Shown here piece by piece: positions 23,723-31,511 of a stretch of DNA of 64,000 bases. The translations under genes were made by a program, and so were the position numbers. Position 1 is the first letter of the stretch. Every line of letters starts with the position of its first letter. Under the pieces are notes generated by a model. It searched no databases. It was given only the letters and a program-made list of their open reading frames with translations, and was not told the DNA's origin. The stretch is from Gammaproteobacteria bacterium (GTDB taxonomy: Bacteria > Pseudomonadota > Gammaproteobacteria > Natronospirales > REEB76): contig DASVOS010000013.1 in assembly GCA_036383255.1 (NCBI GenBank), positions 1 through 64,000 of the forward strand, written 5' to 3'.

Positions 23723-24715
23723 ATGTCCATCGACCAATACAGCACAACGCCCTCCAGCAATGACCTGACCAACTACTTCAAGACCGGGATGCGTCCCAGT
23801 CAGGTGAAGAACGCAGGCTGGGACATCATGGCGGATCTTGCCAGCTACAGCGTCAGCCTACCGACCGCCGGCGGCACGGCCAATGCCCTCACGATCAGTA
23901 ACGGGCGTGCATTCGGCTCCCTGGTCACAGGCCTGCTGCAGGTGCTCAATCCCGCATCCACCAATACCGGCGCGGCCACACTCGCGCCGGATGGGCTCAC
24001 TGCAAAGAGCATCTTCGCCAATGGAGCGACGCTGTTGGGCGGAGAACTGCAACCTGGCGTACCTGCGCTACTGAAGTACGACGGCACGCAGTGGAACCTG
24101 CTCAATCCGCTCGTGAGCCCGAAGGGAATACTCAGCGGTGCACTAGAGGCGACCATCTTCACTGCCAACGGTAGCTTCATTCCGAAGGCGACGGCTAACT
24201 ACCTGGTCATAGGCATAGGTGGAGGGGGAAGTGGGGGTGGAGGTGGGGGCGGTAATGGCAATGTCGGTGGTAACGGGGCTACAGGAGGTGGTGGCGGCGC
24301 AATAGGGTTCTCTGTCATCAGTCTTACCGCTGGTACAGCTTATCCCGTTGTTATTGGAGCAGGCGGCACGCAAGGGAGTGCCGGTTCGTCATCTGGTAGT
24401 AATGGAACCCCTGGAGGGAATGGGACAGCAACGAGTTTCAACGGTACTACCATAGCGACTGGGGGCGCAGGAGGAAATCAGGGGCGTGGTTCCGTATCCA
24501 CCGGATCTGGTCCTTTTTCATCAGGCACAAATGGTGGTGGTTATGGTGGTGGTAGTGGTGGTTTCGCAACGGCTGGCATCGGTCCTGCTGGTCAGGCCGG
24601 AGTCGCCAATACAGGTGGGGGCGGAGGTGGCGGTGGCGGAGGTGGTGGCTCTGGCAATCAAGGTGGCGTAGGTGGTCTTGGTGCCTCCGGTATTTTGATT
24701 GTGATTCGCGCTTAA
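23723..24715 (+). CDS. Glycine-rich tail tip / adhesin
   Basis: 330 residues. Residues 1-150 are non-repetitive and likely attach to the tail. From ~residue 165 on the protein is dominated by poly-glycine stretches separated by short variable loops, ending in GASGILIVIRA. This resembles phage adhesins with polyglycine-II sandwiches (Salmonella phage S16 Gp38 type) and the glycine-rich domain of phage tail proteins, where the loops between glycine runs set receptor specificity. Base composition drops in GC here compared with neighbouring genes (GGTGGTGGTTATGG type repeats), suggesting exchange. No ribosome binding site of note. Confidence 0.65.
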   Translation: MSIDQYSTTPSSNDLTNYFKTGMRPSQVKNAGWDIMADLASYSVSLPTAGGTANALTISNGRAFGSLVTGLLQVLNPASTNTGAATLAPDGLTAKSIFANGATLLGGELQPGVPALLKYDGTQWNLLNPLVSPKGILSGALEATIFTANGSFIPKATANYLVIGIGGGGSGGGGGGGNGNVGGNGATGGGGGAIGFSVISLTAGTAYPVVIGAGGTQGSAGSSSGSNGTPGGNGTATSFNGTTIATGGAGGNQGRGSVSTGSGPFSSGTNGGGYGGGSGGFATAGIGPAGQAGVANTGGGGGGGGGGGGSGNQGGVGGLGASGILIVIRA

Positions 24716-24750
24716 CAACATTGAATAAATTGGGGAAGCATACATTGGGC

Positions 24751-24966
24751 ATGGATCGCACAGTACCTGAACGTCTTGCTGTCTTAGAAGCCGCGTATCC
24801 AGAGTTGAAGGCAAATGTGGCCGAGATTAAAGCTGACGTGAAAATCTTGGTGGCCGCTCACAATCGCCAAACTGGCGCAGCGAGGCTGGCAGCCGTGATC
24901 TGGGGCGGGCTACTGTCCCTCGGCGGACTGCTTGGCGGGCTTTTTATGGGCCGGGGCCACGGATGA
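24751..24966 (+). CDS. XhlA-like coiled-coil membrane protein, lysis cassette
   Basis: 71 residues: a coiled-coil heptad stretch (ERLAVLEAAYPELKANVAEI) then one transmembrane segment (AVIWGGLLSLGGLLGGLFMG). This is the plan of haemolysin XhlA-type holin accessories. The in-frame TTG at 24745 sits better behind GGGGAAG, so the start is uncertain by two codons. Overlaps the endolysin gene by 4 nt. Confidence 0.55.
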   Translation: MDRTVPERLAVLEAAYPELKANVAEIKADVKILVAAHNRQTGAARLAAVIWGGLLSLGGLLGGLFMGRGHG

Positions 24967-25487
24967 ATTCTGCTTTCCCGCTGGCACTTGCATTCACGTT
25001 AAAGGAGGAGGGCGGCTGCGTGGATAACCCGCACGATGCAGGTGGAGCTACAAATCGGGGTATCACACAGGCTTCTTATGACGAGTGGCGGCACGCACAA
25101 GAGAAACCGCGCCGCAGCGTTGATCTTATCGAAGACTCCGAAATACGGAGCCTGTACGGGATGATGTACTGGATGCCGGGTCAGTGCGAAGGGATGAGCC
25201 CCGCATTGGGGGTGTGCCATTTCGATTGGTGCGTGAATCACGGTGTCGCGGGAGCCATCAAGACTTTGCAGGAAGCGTTGCATGTGGCCGCCGATGGTGA
25301 ACTCGGGCCCAAGACGCGGGCGGCGTTAGCGTCATGCGATGAGGCTGAGTTGCAGCGTATCTATAACGACTTGCGGCGAGCGTGGTACCGAAAGCGGGCA
25401 CATGCACGCCCGGACCAAGGGGTGTTCCTTAAAGGATGGCTGGCGCGAGTGGATAGGCTGGATAGATACGTGGAGGAGCTGGCATGA
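24963..25487 (+). CDS. Endolysin, glycoside hydrolase 108 family
   Basis: 174 residues. The GH108 N-terminus is clear: LALAFTLKEEGGCVDNP, where the first Glu of EEGG is the expected catalytic acid, followed by DAGGATNRGIT. A C-terminal peptidoglycan-binding-3-like part contains LHVAADGELGPKTRAAL. Cleaves the glycan backbone of peptidoglycan at lysis. No signal peptide, so it depends on the neighbouring holin genes. Overlaps both neighbours by 4 nt. Confidence 0.85.
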   Translation: MNSAFPLALAFTLKEEGGCVDNPHDAGGATNRGITQASYDEWRHAQEKPRRSVDLIEDSEIRSLYGMMYWMPGQCEGMSPALGVCHFDWCVNHGVAGAIKTLQEALHVAADGELGPKTRAALASCDEAELQRIYNDLRRAWYRKRAHARPDQGVFLKGWLARVDRLDRYVEELA

Positions 25488-25885
25488 GCATCCTGGGCAC
25501 GGTAGCGAACCTGATCCTGCCGGGGGTCTTCAAGGAAGTGGACAAGGCGATCCCGGACCAGGACCTGCAAGCCAAGCTCAAGGCCAGCATCCAGACTGCT
25601 GTGCTTTCGGCGGATGTCTTGGCGCTGGAATCCCAGGCGGGGGTGGTGAAGGCGGAGGCGCAGGGGGAAAGCTGGCTGCAAAGGAACTGGCGGCCCATCA
25701 CGATGATGGTGTTCGTCGGGGTGGTGTTCAACAACTATCTATTGGCGCCATATCTGCAGGCGATGTTCTCCTGGTCAGTGAAGCTCGATACGCCGCCGGA
25801 CCTGTGGGAGCTCATCAAGCTGGGCCTCGGAGGCTATCTCATGGGCCGCTCGGCGGAGAAATGCGTCGCCGCGTGGAAGGCCTGA
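25484..25885 (+). CDS. Holin, 3TM (GTA-type) family
   Basis: 133 residues. An N-terminal amphipathic stretch, then WLQRNWRPITMMVFVGVVFNNYLLAPYL, the signature of the 3TM holin family also found in gene transfer agents, with a second hydrophobic segment near the end (LIKLGLGGYLMG). Forms the inner-membrane lesion that releases the endolysin. It overlaps the endolysin gene by 4 nt and the following gene by 1 nt. Confidence 0.75.
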   Translation: MSILGTVANLILPGVFKEVDKAIPDQDLQAKLKASIQTAVLSADVLALESQAGVVKAEAQGESWLQRNWRPITMMVFVGVVFNNYLLAPYLQAMFSWSVKLDTPPDLWELIKLGLGGYLMGRSAEKCVAAWKA

Positions 25886-26193
25886 TGGAACTTAAACAGC
25901 TCAAGATCGGCCGCATCTGCTACCCCGTGGACTACAAGCACATGCCGGAGCTCTACGGCATGATCCGGCTCGATACCCGGCGCATCCAACTGGCAGATGA
26001 CCTGCAGGACATGGATGCGGTGTACGGAGTGGTGCACGAGATGCTGCACGGCATCTGGGACAGCCGGAAGATCCCGGAGCGGGCACGGGAGGAGAGGGTG
26101 GTGACGGAACTCTCCTGGGGGCTGGCGGCCGCCTTCCGGGACAACCCGGGCCTGCTCACCTATATGGACACGCTGCTCAGGGATGCGCGTTAA
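25885..26193 (+). CDS. HExxH-type small metalloprotease-like protein
   Basis: 102 residues with VVHEMLHGIWD (~residue 49), an HExxH zincin motif, preceded by IRLDTRRIQLADDL and followed by ERVVTELSWGLAAAF, where Glu could be the third zinc ligand. Short zincins of this kind occur in phages and integrative elements. It starts in a TGATG overlap with the holin gene, so it is the last gene of the lysis cassette. Possible roles are cleavage of a host regulator or a lysis timing function; both are guesses. Confidence 0.55.
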   Translation: MELKQLKIGRICYPVDYKHMPELYGMIRLDTRRIQLADDLQDMDAVYGVVHEMLHGIWDSRKIPERAREERVVTELSWGLAAAFRDNPGLLTYMDTLLRDAR

Positions 26194-26711
26194 GGTCCGG
26201 AGGGCTTGAGCGCCGCCATCTGCCGGGCCGCCGTGGTGGCGTCCACCGGAGTGACGCTGGTGTTGCCTTTCTCCTGGCTGCCCAGGAAGTACACGAGGAA
26301 GTAGTAGTCCTGACCGGCCCGGAAGCTGGTGGAGTAAGGGATACTGCCCGCGCCGGAACCCAGGGCCTTCAGGCTGCGGGGGCCAGGATCGGCGTAGTAA
26401 TCCAGGTATGTGCCGCTCTTGAGGGTCCCAATGGGGCGGCCGGCATCATATATAGAGAGAATCGTAGGGCCCAAGGGCAAGGCCCTGCGGTAGAGGTGCA
26501 CGGCAGCCTTGCCTTCGGGGATGGCGGGCGCACTGGGTGCTGCAGGCCGGGGAGCCGGCGCGGGGGCCGGTGAAGGCGGCGCCGAGACGGGCACCTGGGT
26601 GGCGCAGGCGCTCAGGAGCAAGAGCAGCGGCAGGACTAGCTTGCGCACGATGGGGATCCGGGATGGCTTGAGGGAGAGTCTGCCGCTCAAGCTAGGGACA
26701 AAACTGGACAC
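26190..26711 (-). CDS. DUF2846-type lipoprotein
   Basis: 173 residues from GTG 26711 (an internal GTG at 26648 is an alternative). Lipobox LLLSAC, then a Pro/Ala-rich linker (APAPAPRPAAPSAPA) and a beta-rich domain with GKAAVHLYRRALPLGPTILSIYD and GTYLDYYADPGPRSL, the DUF2846 pattern. It ends 4 nt inside the last phage gene, tail to tail, so it marks the phage/host border or is itself cargo. No enzymatic motif. Confidence 0.6.
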   Translation of the reverse strand: MSSFVPSLSGRLSLKPSRIPIVRKLVLPLLLLLSACATQVPVSAPPSPAPAPAPRPAAPSAPAIPEGKAAVHLYRRALPLGPTILSIYDAGRPIGTLKSGTYLDYYADPGPRSLKALGSGAGSIPYSTSFRAGQDYYFLVYFLGSQEKGNTSVTPVDATTAARQMAALKPSGP

Positions 26712-26723
26712 GGGTCACAAATT

Positions 26724-26755
26724 AAAAAACCTGGGCGGCCTCGAGGCCGCCCAGG
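26724..26755 (-). terminator. Intrinsic terminator for the sensor-protein gene
   Basis: On the minus strand CCTGGGCGGCC pairs with GGCCGCCCAGG around TCGA, followed by TTTTTT (26729-26724). Lies just past the stop of the gene at 26767-27669. Confidence 0.85.
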
Positions 26756-26766
26756 CCTTTGCATGT

Positions 26767-27669
26767 TCAACCGGCCTTCACCAGCAAGGCCTTGGCGAGA
26801 TGGCCATGGAGCCAGCCCATGCCGCGGGCGAGATGCATGAGGATGGCGAGCAATACGATGCCGAACACGGTGAAGATCGGCGTCACGATCCAGGGCAGGT
26901 TGAAGACGTCGTAGCCTCCGATGTCGAACCAGATGTCGTGGCTGAAGCCCATCTCGATGGGCATGAAGATGAGGGAAAGAGACAGGCTGCCCAGGAACAC
27001 GAAGATGACGAAATCCACGATACCGAGTGGCAGCTTGAGGACCATGTAGAACAGGGTGCTCCAGGTGCGCGGGTCGGTGAAGACTTCCTTGACGCGCTCC
27101 ATGAGCGGGCGCGAGTTGCCGTTGCCGGGGTGCACGGGGCGGCGCGGCATGCGCACGCCGAGCAGCACCTCGACGATGCGGCCTTCCACCAGGGACAGGA
27201 GCCGGGTGCTGCTGAGGAACAGCAGGCAGAAGGGCAGGCCGATGATGAGCACCATGAGGCCGATGGAGAGGGCGGTGCCGGTGACGGCCCAGACGAAGTA
27301 GAAGATGCCGGTGACGAAGGCCAGCAGCATGAAGAGGAGCGAGGTGTAGGCACGGGGGTCGGCGAACACCGAGAAGAAGCGCCCGATGAGGGATTCGCGC
27401 TTCCTGGGCCGCGGGGTGCGAAGGGCGAGCTGCACCTTCGCTTCGGTATTCCGATAGGCTTCCGCCACTTCTTCCGGAGCTCCGTAGGTGGTGGCGATGG
27501 CGGCGAGGATCTGCTCCTCGCTCTTGTCAGGGTGGGCATGGAGCTCGCCGCGCAGGTATTCCTCCGCGTCGTAGAGGGCGTCCTGTATCAGGGCAGGGTC
27601 CGCGCCGGTGAGTTCGGCGCGGAGCTGGTCCAGATACTCCTGGATGGAGCGTGGCACGGAGTTGCTCAT
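26767..27669 (-). CDS. HAAS-type sensor-domain membrane protein
   Basis: 300 residues. Residues ~8-75 form a helical HAAS-like domain (EYLDQLRAELTGADPALI, IATTYGAPEEVAEAY), followed by a membrane part with paired hydrophobic segments (FVTGIFYFVWAVTGTALSIG, LMVLIIGLPFCLLFL) and a second similar pair, as in putative sensor domains. Such proteins are almost always encoded with a PadR regulator and modulate envelope-stress or resistance responses. The start overlaps the padR-like stop by 4 nt (ATGA), so the two are co-translated. Substrate or signal unknown. Confidence 0.7.
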   Translation of the reverse strand: MSNSVPRSIQEYLDQLRAELTGADPALIQDALYDAEEYLRGELHAHPDKSEEQILAAIATTYGAPEEVAEAYRNTEAKVQLALRTPRPRKRESLIGRFFSVFADPRAYTSLLFMLLAFVTGIFYFVWAVTGTALSIGLMVLIIGLPFCLLFLSSTRLLSLVEGRIVEVLLGVRMPRRPVHPGNGNSRPLMERVKEVFTDPRTWSTLFYMVLKLPLGIVDFVIFVFLGSLSLSLIFMPIEMGFSHDIWFDIGGYDVFNLPWIVTPIFTVFGIVLLAILMHLARGMGWLHGHLAKALLVKAG

Positions 27670-28049
27670 GGCGTTGATCCCCTGAGGATGGCGTCTACGA
27701 AATCCCGGGTGGTGACCCAGGCATTCTTCCACTGGGCGAGCACGGTCTGGCCCGCTTCGGTGATGTGGTAATAGCGGCGCGGGGGCCCGGAGACGGAGGG
27801 CTCGACCTTGCTGTCGAGGAGGCCCGCGGCGCAAAGGGAGCGGAGCACGGGGTAGAGGGTCCCCTGCTTCATGATGGCCGTGCCGATGCCCTCGTGCTCC
27901 ATCTGCTTGGCGATCTGGTACCCATAGAGGGGCTCCCGGGCGCCGGCCATGATGGAGAGGAGGACGAGCGAGACGATGCCGGCGTTCAGTTCCTTCTGGA
28001 ACTTGCGCTGCTGGCCCTGGAGGGCTTCGTCTTCGGTATCGGTGGCCAC
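27666..28049 (-). CDS. PadR-family transcriptional regulator
   Basis: 127 residues from GTG 28049. Winged-helix sequence typical of PadR: GYQIAKQMEHEGIG, TLYPVLRSLCAAGLLDSKV (residues ~60-80) and PPRRYYHITEAGQTVLAQW (~88-106). PadR proteins repress their own operon until a ligand or a membrane partner relieves it. The promoter and an inverted repeat lie directly upstream, supporting autoregulation of this two-gene unit. Confidence 0.8.
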   Translation of the reverse strand: MATDTEDEALQGQQRKFQKELNAGIVSLVLLSIMAGAREPLYGYQIAKQMEHEGIGTAIMKQGTLYPVLRSLCAAGLLDSKVEPSVSGPPRRYYHITEAGQTVLAQWKNAWVTTRDFVDAILRGSTP

Positions 28050-28110
28050 TGTGTAGTGCTCAATACTATCGATTTGATAATACTGTAGACTACACAATAG
28101 TACATTGCAA
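28050..28110 (-). promoter_or_regulatory. Promoter and operator of the PadR operon
   Basis: On the minus strand TTGCAA (28110-28105) and TACAGT (28087-28082) are spaced by 17 nt, a usable sigma70 promoter. TGTGTAGT (28050-28057) and ACTACACA (28089-28096) are exact inverted copies flanking the start region, and an imperfect palindrome (AATACTATC / GATAATACT) lies between them. These are probable PadR binding sites. Confidence 0.65.
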
Positions 28111-28113
28111 GAC

Positions 28114-28464
28114 CTATTTCGGGACCCTCCGGGGACTGGCCGGCCATCCATAAATCTTGAGGTCAATGCGCCCCCGCAGGCTGAAATGGACCCCTTCTGC
28201 TTCTAAAAGCCGCCTTTGGCGTATTTCTCCATCCCCACCCTTCCTCAGGCTGATCTCTCCCTTGTGGTTCACCACCCGCTGCCAAGGCACCGCGGAGCCG
28301 TCATGCAGCGCGGCCATGGCATAGCCCACCACCCGTGGTCCCGGCGCCTTGGCCAGTTTGGCGATGCGGCCATAGGTGCTGACCCGGCCCTTGGGTATCT
28401 TGCGGACGGCAGCGTAAATGCGGGTGTAGAGGGAGTCCTTGGACTCAGGGCTTTTCGGCGTCAT
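28114..28464 (-). CDS. Alkyltransferase-like protein (ATL)
   Basis: 116 residues. The MGMT C-terminal fold is clear: IYAAVRKIPKGRVSTYGRIA, GPRVVGYAMA and VPWQRVVNHKGEISLR. In true O6-alkylguanine transferases the motif is PCHRV with a reactive Cys; here it is PWQRV, the hallmark of alkyltransferase-like proteins that bind O6-alkylguanine and hand the lesion to nucleotide excision repair. Translation probably follows the upstream lipoprotein gene, which overlaps it by 20 nt. Confidence 0.85.
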   Translation of the reverse strand: MTPKSPESKDSLYTRIYAAVRKIPKGRVSTYGRIAKLAKAPGPRVVGYAMAALHDGSAVPWQRVVNHKGEISLRKGGDGEIRQRRLLEAEGVHFSLRGRIDLKIYGWPASPRRVPK

Positions 28465-28822
28465 CCGTGGGGTCGCAGAGGATGTAGTCGCGCTTGTCTT
28501 CGGTGACGAGGCGGCAGTCGAAGTGGTCCGGATCCATGGGCCGATAGTGCTCGCGGGGTATATAGGGCGAGGGCACGTTGGGTGGCTGGGTCTGGCCCTG
28601 GCGCATGAGCTGCAGGTTCAGCCAGTCCTGGTGCAGGCGATCGTCCTGAAGCTGCATGCGGCAGCTCACATAGCGGTATTCGGGATATCTCCAGCCCTGC
28701 TGGTTGCAGGCCTGGTCATCCTTGAGCGCAGTGTTCAGGACACGTGCGTGCTCGCGGGCATCGTAGCTCGCGCAGGCGCCGAGGGAAACCGGCAGGAGGA
28801 CGATGAGTAAAAGACGTTTCAT
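28445..28822 (-). CDS. Small lipoprotein of unknown function
   Basis: 125 residues, signal peptide with lipobox SLGACAS (Cys ~17). Four cysteines in the mature part (DQACNQQG, YVSCRMQ, FDCRLV, ILCDPT) suggest two disulfides. Otherwise polar with many Asp, Arg and Tyr. No family recognised. First gene of the minus-strand pair with the ATL gene. Confidence 0.55.
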   Translation of the reverse strand: MKRLLLIVLLPVSLGACASYDAREHARVLNTALKDDQACNQQGWRYPEYRYVSCRMQLQDDRLHQDWLNLQLMRQGQTQPPNVPSPYIPREHYRPMDPDHFDCRLVTEDKRDYILCDPTDDAEKP

Positions 28823-29022
28823 ATGCGATGCCTTGGACTGCCTGTTGAGCTTAAACCCCTTGCGGCGGGCGGGGTAGTACGGTGCACCAGTGCGCCAGGG
28901 GCGCGTTCTCTTGACTTAACGCAGCGTCAGGCCCTGCCCATGGGGGTTCCGCTGACGTAGCATATGCAATATAGAGGACGCCGGCCCCGTGGCCGGTGAG
29001 GCAACCGCAGGGGAGAATCCGC

Positions 29023-29586
29023 ATGAAATCCGTATCCATGGCCCGTCTCGGGCTCCTGGTGTTTTTGGCAGGGGCGCTCAGTGCCTGTTCCAGCAACCAG
29101 CTCAAGGGCGACCTGGGCATCAAGGGTGCGCCTGACTGGGTCAACGAAGGCACCCAGGTGGTGAACGACAAGGACGGCCGCTTGATCCACGGCGTCGGCA
29201 TGGCACCGAACATGAACGACCTCTCCCTGCAGACCTCCACCGCGGACGACCGCGCCCGCACCGAGGTGGCGCGGGTGCTGAACTCCTTCATGCACGTGGT
29301 GTCGCAGGACTACTCGGCTTCCGCCGGCAGCGGCCAGGACCAGCAGAGCGAGCAGTCGGTCTCGCGCCAGATCCAGAACATCACCGAGCAGAACGTGAGC
29401 GGCGCACGCATCATCCGTCACTGGCGGAACGAGAAGGACGGCAGCGTCTGGAGCATCGCCGAACTCGACCTCAAGCAGGTCAAGGACATGGTGGCCAACT
29501 CCAAGGACATGAACGGCGCGTTCCGCGATTACTTCAACTCGCACGCCGATAACATCTTCGACGGCATGCCCAAGGGAGACCACTGA
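29023..29586 (+). CDS. LPP20-family lipoprotein
   Basis: 187 residues. Lipobox AGALSACSS, then the LPP20 core: APDWVNEG, GRLIHGVGMAPNMNDLSLQ, DDRARTEVARVLNSF and ITEQNVSGARIIRHW. LPP20 proteins include FlgP-type outer-membrane lipoproteins, but most are uncharacterised. ATG 29023 follows GGGGAGAAT. It opens a four-gene + strand operon with lpoB-like, COG3014-like and a second LPP20 gene; the stop overlaps the next start by 1 nt. Confidence 0.75.
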   Translation: MKSVSMARLGLLVFLAGALSACSSNQLKGDLGIKGAPDWVNEGTQVVNDKDGRLIHGVGMAPNMNDLSLQTSTADDRARTEVARVLNSFMHVVSQDYSASAGSGQDQQSEQSVSRQIQNITEQNVSGARIIRHWRNEKDGSVWSIAELDLKQVKDMVANSKDMNGAFRDYFNSHADNIFDGMPKGDH

Positions 29587-30191
29587 TGAAGACCCTGAAA
29601 CTGATGGCCGCGGCTTCCCTGGGGCTGCTGCTGGCCGCCTGCCAGACCATGCCGAAGGTCGAGCGCATCGCGCCTGACCAGGTGACGGACGTCAGCGGCT
29701 TCTGGAACGACACCGACGCGAACCAGACAGCGCAGCAGATGATCGGCCAGATGCTGGGCGATCCGTGGCTCAACAACTTCGAGAGCGCGAACCAGGGCAA
29801 CCAGCCCACCGTGATCGTGAGCCAGATCAAGAATCTCAGCGCCGAGCACATCAGCACCTCGACCTTCATCGATGACATCCAGCGGACCCTGATCAATTCC
29901 GGCAAGGTGCAGTTCGTGGCGAGCCAGGACCAGCGCGGCGCGGTGCGCAAGGAGCGCAAGGACCAGGACCTGAACGCCACCAGCGACACGCGCAGCGCCA
30001 TGGGCCAGGAGAGCGGTGCCGACTTCATGATGCAGGGGACCATCAACACCATCATCGATGCAGCCGGCAACTATCAGGTCAAGTACTACCAGGTGGACCT
30101 GACCCTCATCAACATGCATAACAACAGGATCGTCTGGGTCGGCCAGCAGAAGATCAAGAAGACGGTGAAGAACGGCAGCGTCCGTCCCTGA
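29586..30191 (+). CDS. LpoB-like lipoprotein
   Basis: 201 residues. Lipobox LLLAACQTM. The domain contains QTAQQMIGQMLGDPW, PTVIVSQIKNLSAEHIST, DIQRTLINSGKVQFVA and AMGQESGADFMMQGTINTI, the layout of LpoB, the outer-membrane activator of penicillin-binding protein 1B. Without an adjacent mrcB gene the partner is not certain; in this operon type the protein may serve another envelope complex. Confidence 0.75.
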   Translation: MKTLKLMAAASLGLLLAACQTMPKVERIAPDQVTDVSGFWNDTDANQTAQQMIGQMLGDPWLNNFESANQGNQPTVIVSQIKNLSAEHISTSTFIDDIQRTLINSGKVQFVASQDQRGAVRKERKDQDLNATSDTRSAMGQESGADFMMQGTINTIIDAAGNYQVKYYQVDLTLINMHNNRIVWVGQQKIKKTVKNGSVRP

Positions 30192-30205
30192 TCCGGAGCC
30201 GGCCG

Positions 30206-31498
30206 ATGTCGGCGGCCATCCGCTGCCGTCCGCGCCTGTGGTTTCTGGCCGCGGCGCTCGCACTTGGCGGCTGCGCGCTGAACTACATGGATGTGATGCG
30301 CCAGGTGGACCAGGACCTGGCCTCGCAAAAGCCAGACGCGGCGCTCAAGGCGCTGGACAAACTGGCGGGCGGCGGGGACCAGGCGCTATACCTGCTCAAC
30401 AAGGCTATGGTGCTGCGCATGACCGGAGATTACGCCGCCAGCGCCCAGGTCTTCGAGCAGGCGAAGCCGCTGATGCAATATCTGGAGGCAACCAGCGTCT
30501 CCGAGTCTGCGGCAGCCTTCACGCTCACCGAGAACCTGCGCGCCTATCAGCCCCCGCTATACGAGCGGCTGCTGATGCACGTCTACCAGGGCCTGAACTA
30601 CCTGCAGCTCCATCAGCCGGATGCAGCGCGGGTGGAGGCGGTGCAGATGGATGACCTCCTTAAACGCCTGTATCCCGCCGCCGCCGCGGCCCCCAACGGG
30701 AGCGATGCGTTCCCGCGCTATTTCTCGGGGCTCATCTACGAGAACATGGGCGAGTACAGCGACGCGATGATCGCCTATCGCCAGGCTTACAAGGCCTACA
30801 AGGCGCAGGGCACTTCCGACGATGCGATCCCGGACGACCTCAGGCTCAGCCTGTGCCGCTTCGCCGAATATCTCGGACTCGACGAGGAACTCGAGGATTA
30901 CAAGAAACGCTTCGACCTGAAGCAATGGCCACCGGTGAACAAGCAGGATGAGGAAGGCCAGCTCCTCTTCGTGTTCAGCGATGGCATGGGACCGGTGAAG
31001 TACGCGCAGTCGAGCCTACTGCCGGATCCGGTGAACGGGCATTACTACAGCATCACGCTGCCGGTGCTGCGGCGGCGGCCGCCGGGGACCGGCGGCGCCA
31101 CCATCTCGGCTGGAGGCGCGGAGACGGGCACCGAGAAGGTGGCGAACATCGCTGCGGATGCCTCGCAACAGATGGCAGCGGACCGGCCGAAGCTGCTGGC
31201 GGCGGAGTTCGCCCGCAACGTGACCCGTAGCGCGGTGGCCAACCAGGCCGACAAAAACGCGCAGGGGTTGGGCAGCCTGATCAGCCTGGTGGCTTCCGCC
31301 GTGGACCAGGCGGATACCCGCATCTGGACCACGCTTCCCGACAACATCCAGCTCGCGCGGCTCAGGCTCGCCCCCGGGACCTACGACCTGACGGTCGAGC
31401 TCAGAGGCGGGCACGGCGGCTCGCGCACGCTGAAGGGCGTGACCATCAGCCCAGGCCAGATGACTTTCGCCTCCCTGCAATGGACCTCATTAAACTGA
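30206..31498 (+). CDS. COG3014-type lipoprotein
   Basis: 430 residues. Lipobox ALGGCALN. Residues ~30-260 are TPR-like helices (YLLNKAMVLRMTGDYAASAQ, FPRYFSGLIYENMGEYSDA). The second half is an extracytoplasmic domain with GQLLFVFSDGMGP, LPDPVNGHYYSITLPV, MAADRPKLLAAEFARNVTR and a final beta part ending in PGQMTFASLQW. This is the architecture of COG3014 lipoproteins encoded with LpoB- and LPP20-like genes in Gammaproteobacteria. Probable outer-membrane assembly factor. Confidence 0.65.
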   Translation: MSAAIRCRPRLWFLAAALALGGCALNYMDVMRQVDQDLASQKPDAALKALDKLAGGGDQALYLLNKAMVLRMTGDYAASAQVFEQAKPLMQYLEATSVSESAAAFTLTENLRAYQPPLYERLLMHVYQGLNYLQLHQPDAARVEAVQMDDLLKRLYPAAAAAPNGSDAFPRYFSGLIYENMGEYSDAMIAYRQAYKAYKAQGTSDDAIPDDLRLSLCRFAEYLGLDEELEDYKKRFDLKQWPPVNKQDEEGQLLFVFSDGMGPVKYAQSSLLPDPVNGHYYSITLPVLRRRPPGTGGATISAGGAETGTEKVANIAADASQQMAADRPKLLAAEFARNVTRSAVANQADKNAQGLGSLISLVASAVDQADTRIWTTLPDNIQLARLRLAPGTYDLTVELRGGHGGSRTLKGVTISPGQMTFASLQWTSLN

Positions 31499-31511
31499 CG
31501 AGGGTACGAGC

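Noticed and set aside
24220-24690. GGTGGT repeat tract as possible CRISPR or satellite
   Set aside because: It is in-frame glycine coding of the tail tip gene; unit length varies and there are no spacers.
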